From Candidatus Bacteroides merdipullorum (GTDB lineage Bacteria; Bacteroidota; Bacteroidia; Bacteroidales; Bacteroidaceae): a stretch of 43,003 bases of DNA. A program made the position numbers and the translations under genes. The stretch lies in assembly GCA_019116045.1 (NCBI GenBank), contig DXCK01000125.1, positions 1-43,003 of the forward strand, in the 5' to 3' direction. The notes under the pieces were generated by a model. The model saw only the letters and a program-made list of their open reading frames with translations. It made no database searches and was not told where the DNA came from. Below, piece by piece: positions 42,515 through 43,003 of this stretch. The first letter of the stretch is position 1; each line of letters starts with the position of its first letter.

Positions 42515-43003
42515 TTATTGCATGGGTGCGTCACCCCAAGTAAATCGGTTCGGTTCGTCTATCTTGTCGTTACCCCAATACCATACATCGTAAACGCAAC
42601 GGACGGAATGTTCACCTGACGGCGAAAAATTGGGACCTGGATTCTGAGGATAGAAGTCTTCGTTGTTATAATACCTACCAGAAGAAGCAAAATAGTCTCC
42701 ACTAAACAATGGAGGAATTACTCCACGGTCAGAGAGAGTAATTATATATTCAATCTCGGCTTCTGTAGGAATACGCCACCTTCCTGCTGGATACCCATTT
42801 TCTTGATAGGAAGCACAACGTTTTTGTGCCATATCATACCCCAAATCGTAAGTAATTCCCCACGATGACGCTATTTTAAAAGCAGGAGCAATAACTTGTT
42901 CCACGTCTTTTTCTCGCGTTGGATAATAATAACTCAATTGTTTATTATAATGATCATATTTTGATAAATTAGTCAAACTATTTGGAATACTCGTACGTGG
43001 GTC
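42515..43003 (-). CDS. C-terminal part of a DUF4906-type surface protein (5' end outside window)
   Basis: The frame is open to the window edge (DPRTSIPNSLTNLSKYD...), so the true start lies beyond 43003. The visible 162 residues end with RCASYQENGYPAGRWRIPT, then EAEIEYIITLSDRGVIPPLF and SVRCVYDVWYWGND. This C-lectin-like or FGE-like closing domain is common at the C terminus of DUF4906/fimbrillin-type proteins of Bacteroidales. The next gene starts 14 bases after its stop, so the two are transcribed together and may form parts of one surface appendage. Confidence 0.7.
   Translation of the reverse strand, partial: DPRTSIPNSLTNLSKYDHYNKQLSYYYPTREKDVEQVIAPAFKIASSWGITYDLGYDMAQKRCASYQENGYPAGRWRIPTEAEIEYIITLSDRGVIPPLFSGDYFASSGRYYNNEDFYPQNPGPNFSPSGEHSVRCVYDVWYWGNDKIDEPNRFTWGDAPMQ

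Noticed and set aside
1..43003. tRNA or rRNA genes, prophage, integrase or transposase genes
   Set aside because: None was recognised on either strand; mobility signals are limited to short repeats.

Overview
The window reads as chromosome of a Bacteroidales member, most likely a Bacteroides-like gut commensal. Supporting signs are the long Bacteroidetes-type IspG with a central insert, a viroplasmin-type RNase H, a TGS-fused nucleoside kinase, a serine-type sulfatase, a fimbrillin/DUF4906-type lipoprotein, many SusCD-free secreted glycosidases, and promoters of the Bacteroidetes primary-sigma type (TTTG about 19-21 nt upstream of TAnnTTTG). Species cannot be assigned from the sequence alone.

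Layout. 1-1836: ribosome-assembly GTPases era (5'-truncated by the window edge) and der, ending in a strong hairpin terminator. 1999-8849: a tripartite RND efflux operon on the minus strand (membrane fusion lipoprotein, RND permease, TolC-like outer membrane channel) with a divergent AraC-family regulator; a 216-bp array of nine 24-bp repeats lies between permease and channel genes. 8863-14025: a minus-strand housekeeping run rpoN, PAP2-like membrane protein, gcvH, purE, ispG. 14356-15729: an M24B Xaa-Pro aminopeptidase. 15820-19251: a TPR-type sensor kinase without the canonical phospho-acceptor His, followed by a thioredoxin-fold lipoprotein. 19367-22216: secreted GH2. 22455-24131: uridine-kinase-like enzyme, divergent from a Na/Pi cotransporter (24210-25907). 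26018-28291: rubredoxin, butyrate kinase and phosphate butyryltransferase. 28560-30872: secreted GH9. 30936-33601: an Mla-type ATPase/permease pair and divergent lptB, with mirror-image repeat elements around the permease gene. 33602-34409: a gene-poor stretch with repeats and a pseudogene remnant of a Rossmann-fold oxidoreductase. 34410-38720: secreted esterase, sulfatase and GH43, a small carbohydrate-degradation cluster. 38750-39382: RNase H. 39936-43003: two fimbrillin/DUF4906-like genes, the upstream one cut by the window end.

Most genes belong to well-known families and no clearly new multi-gene system is evident. The least explained content is non-coding: the 24-bp drifting array inside the efflux operon; two 55-bp copies of an 11-bp GGTACGA array almost 6 kb apart; MITE-like hairpins with ATGAAGAATGAAG-type ends carrying a core in opposite orientations; an inverted repeat pair flanking the esterase-sulfatase pair; and a perfect 18-bp hairpin before GH43. 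Among proteins, the sensor kinase with Ala at the H-box position, the RND permease with altered proton-relay residues, and the PAP2 protein with altered catalytic motifs deserve attention.
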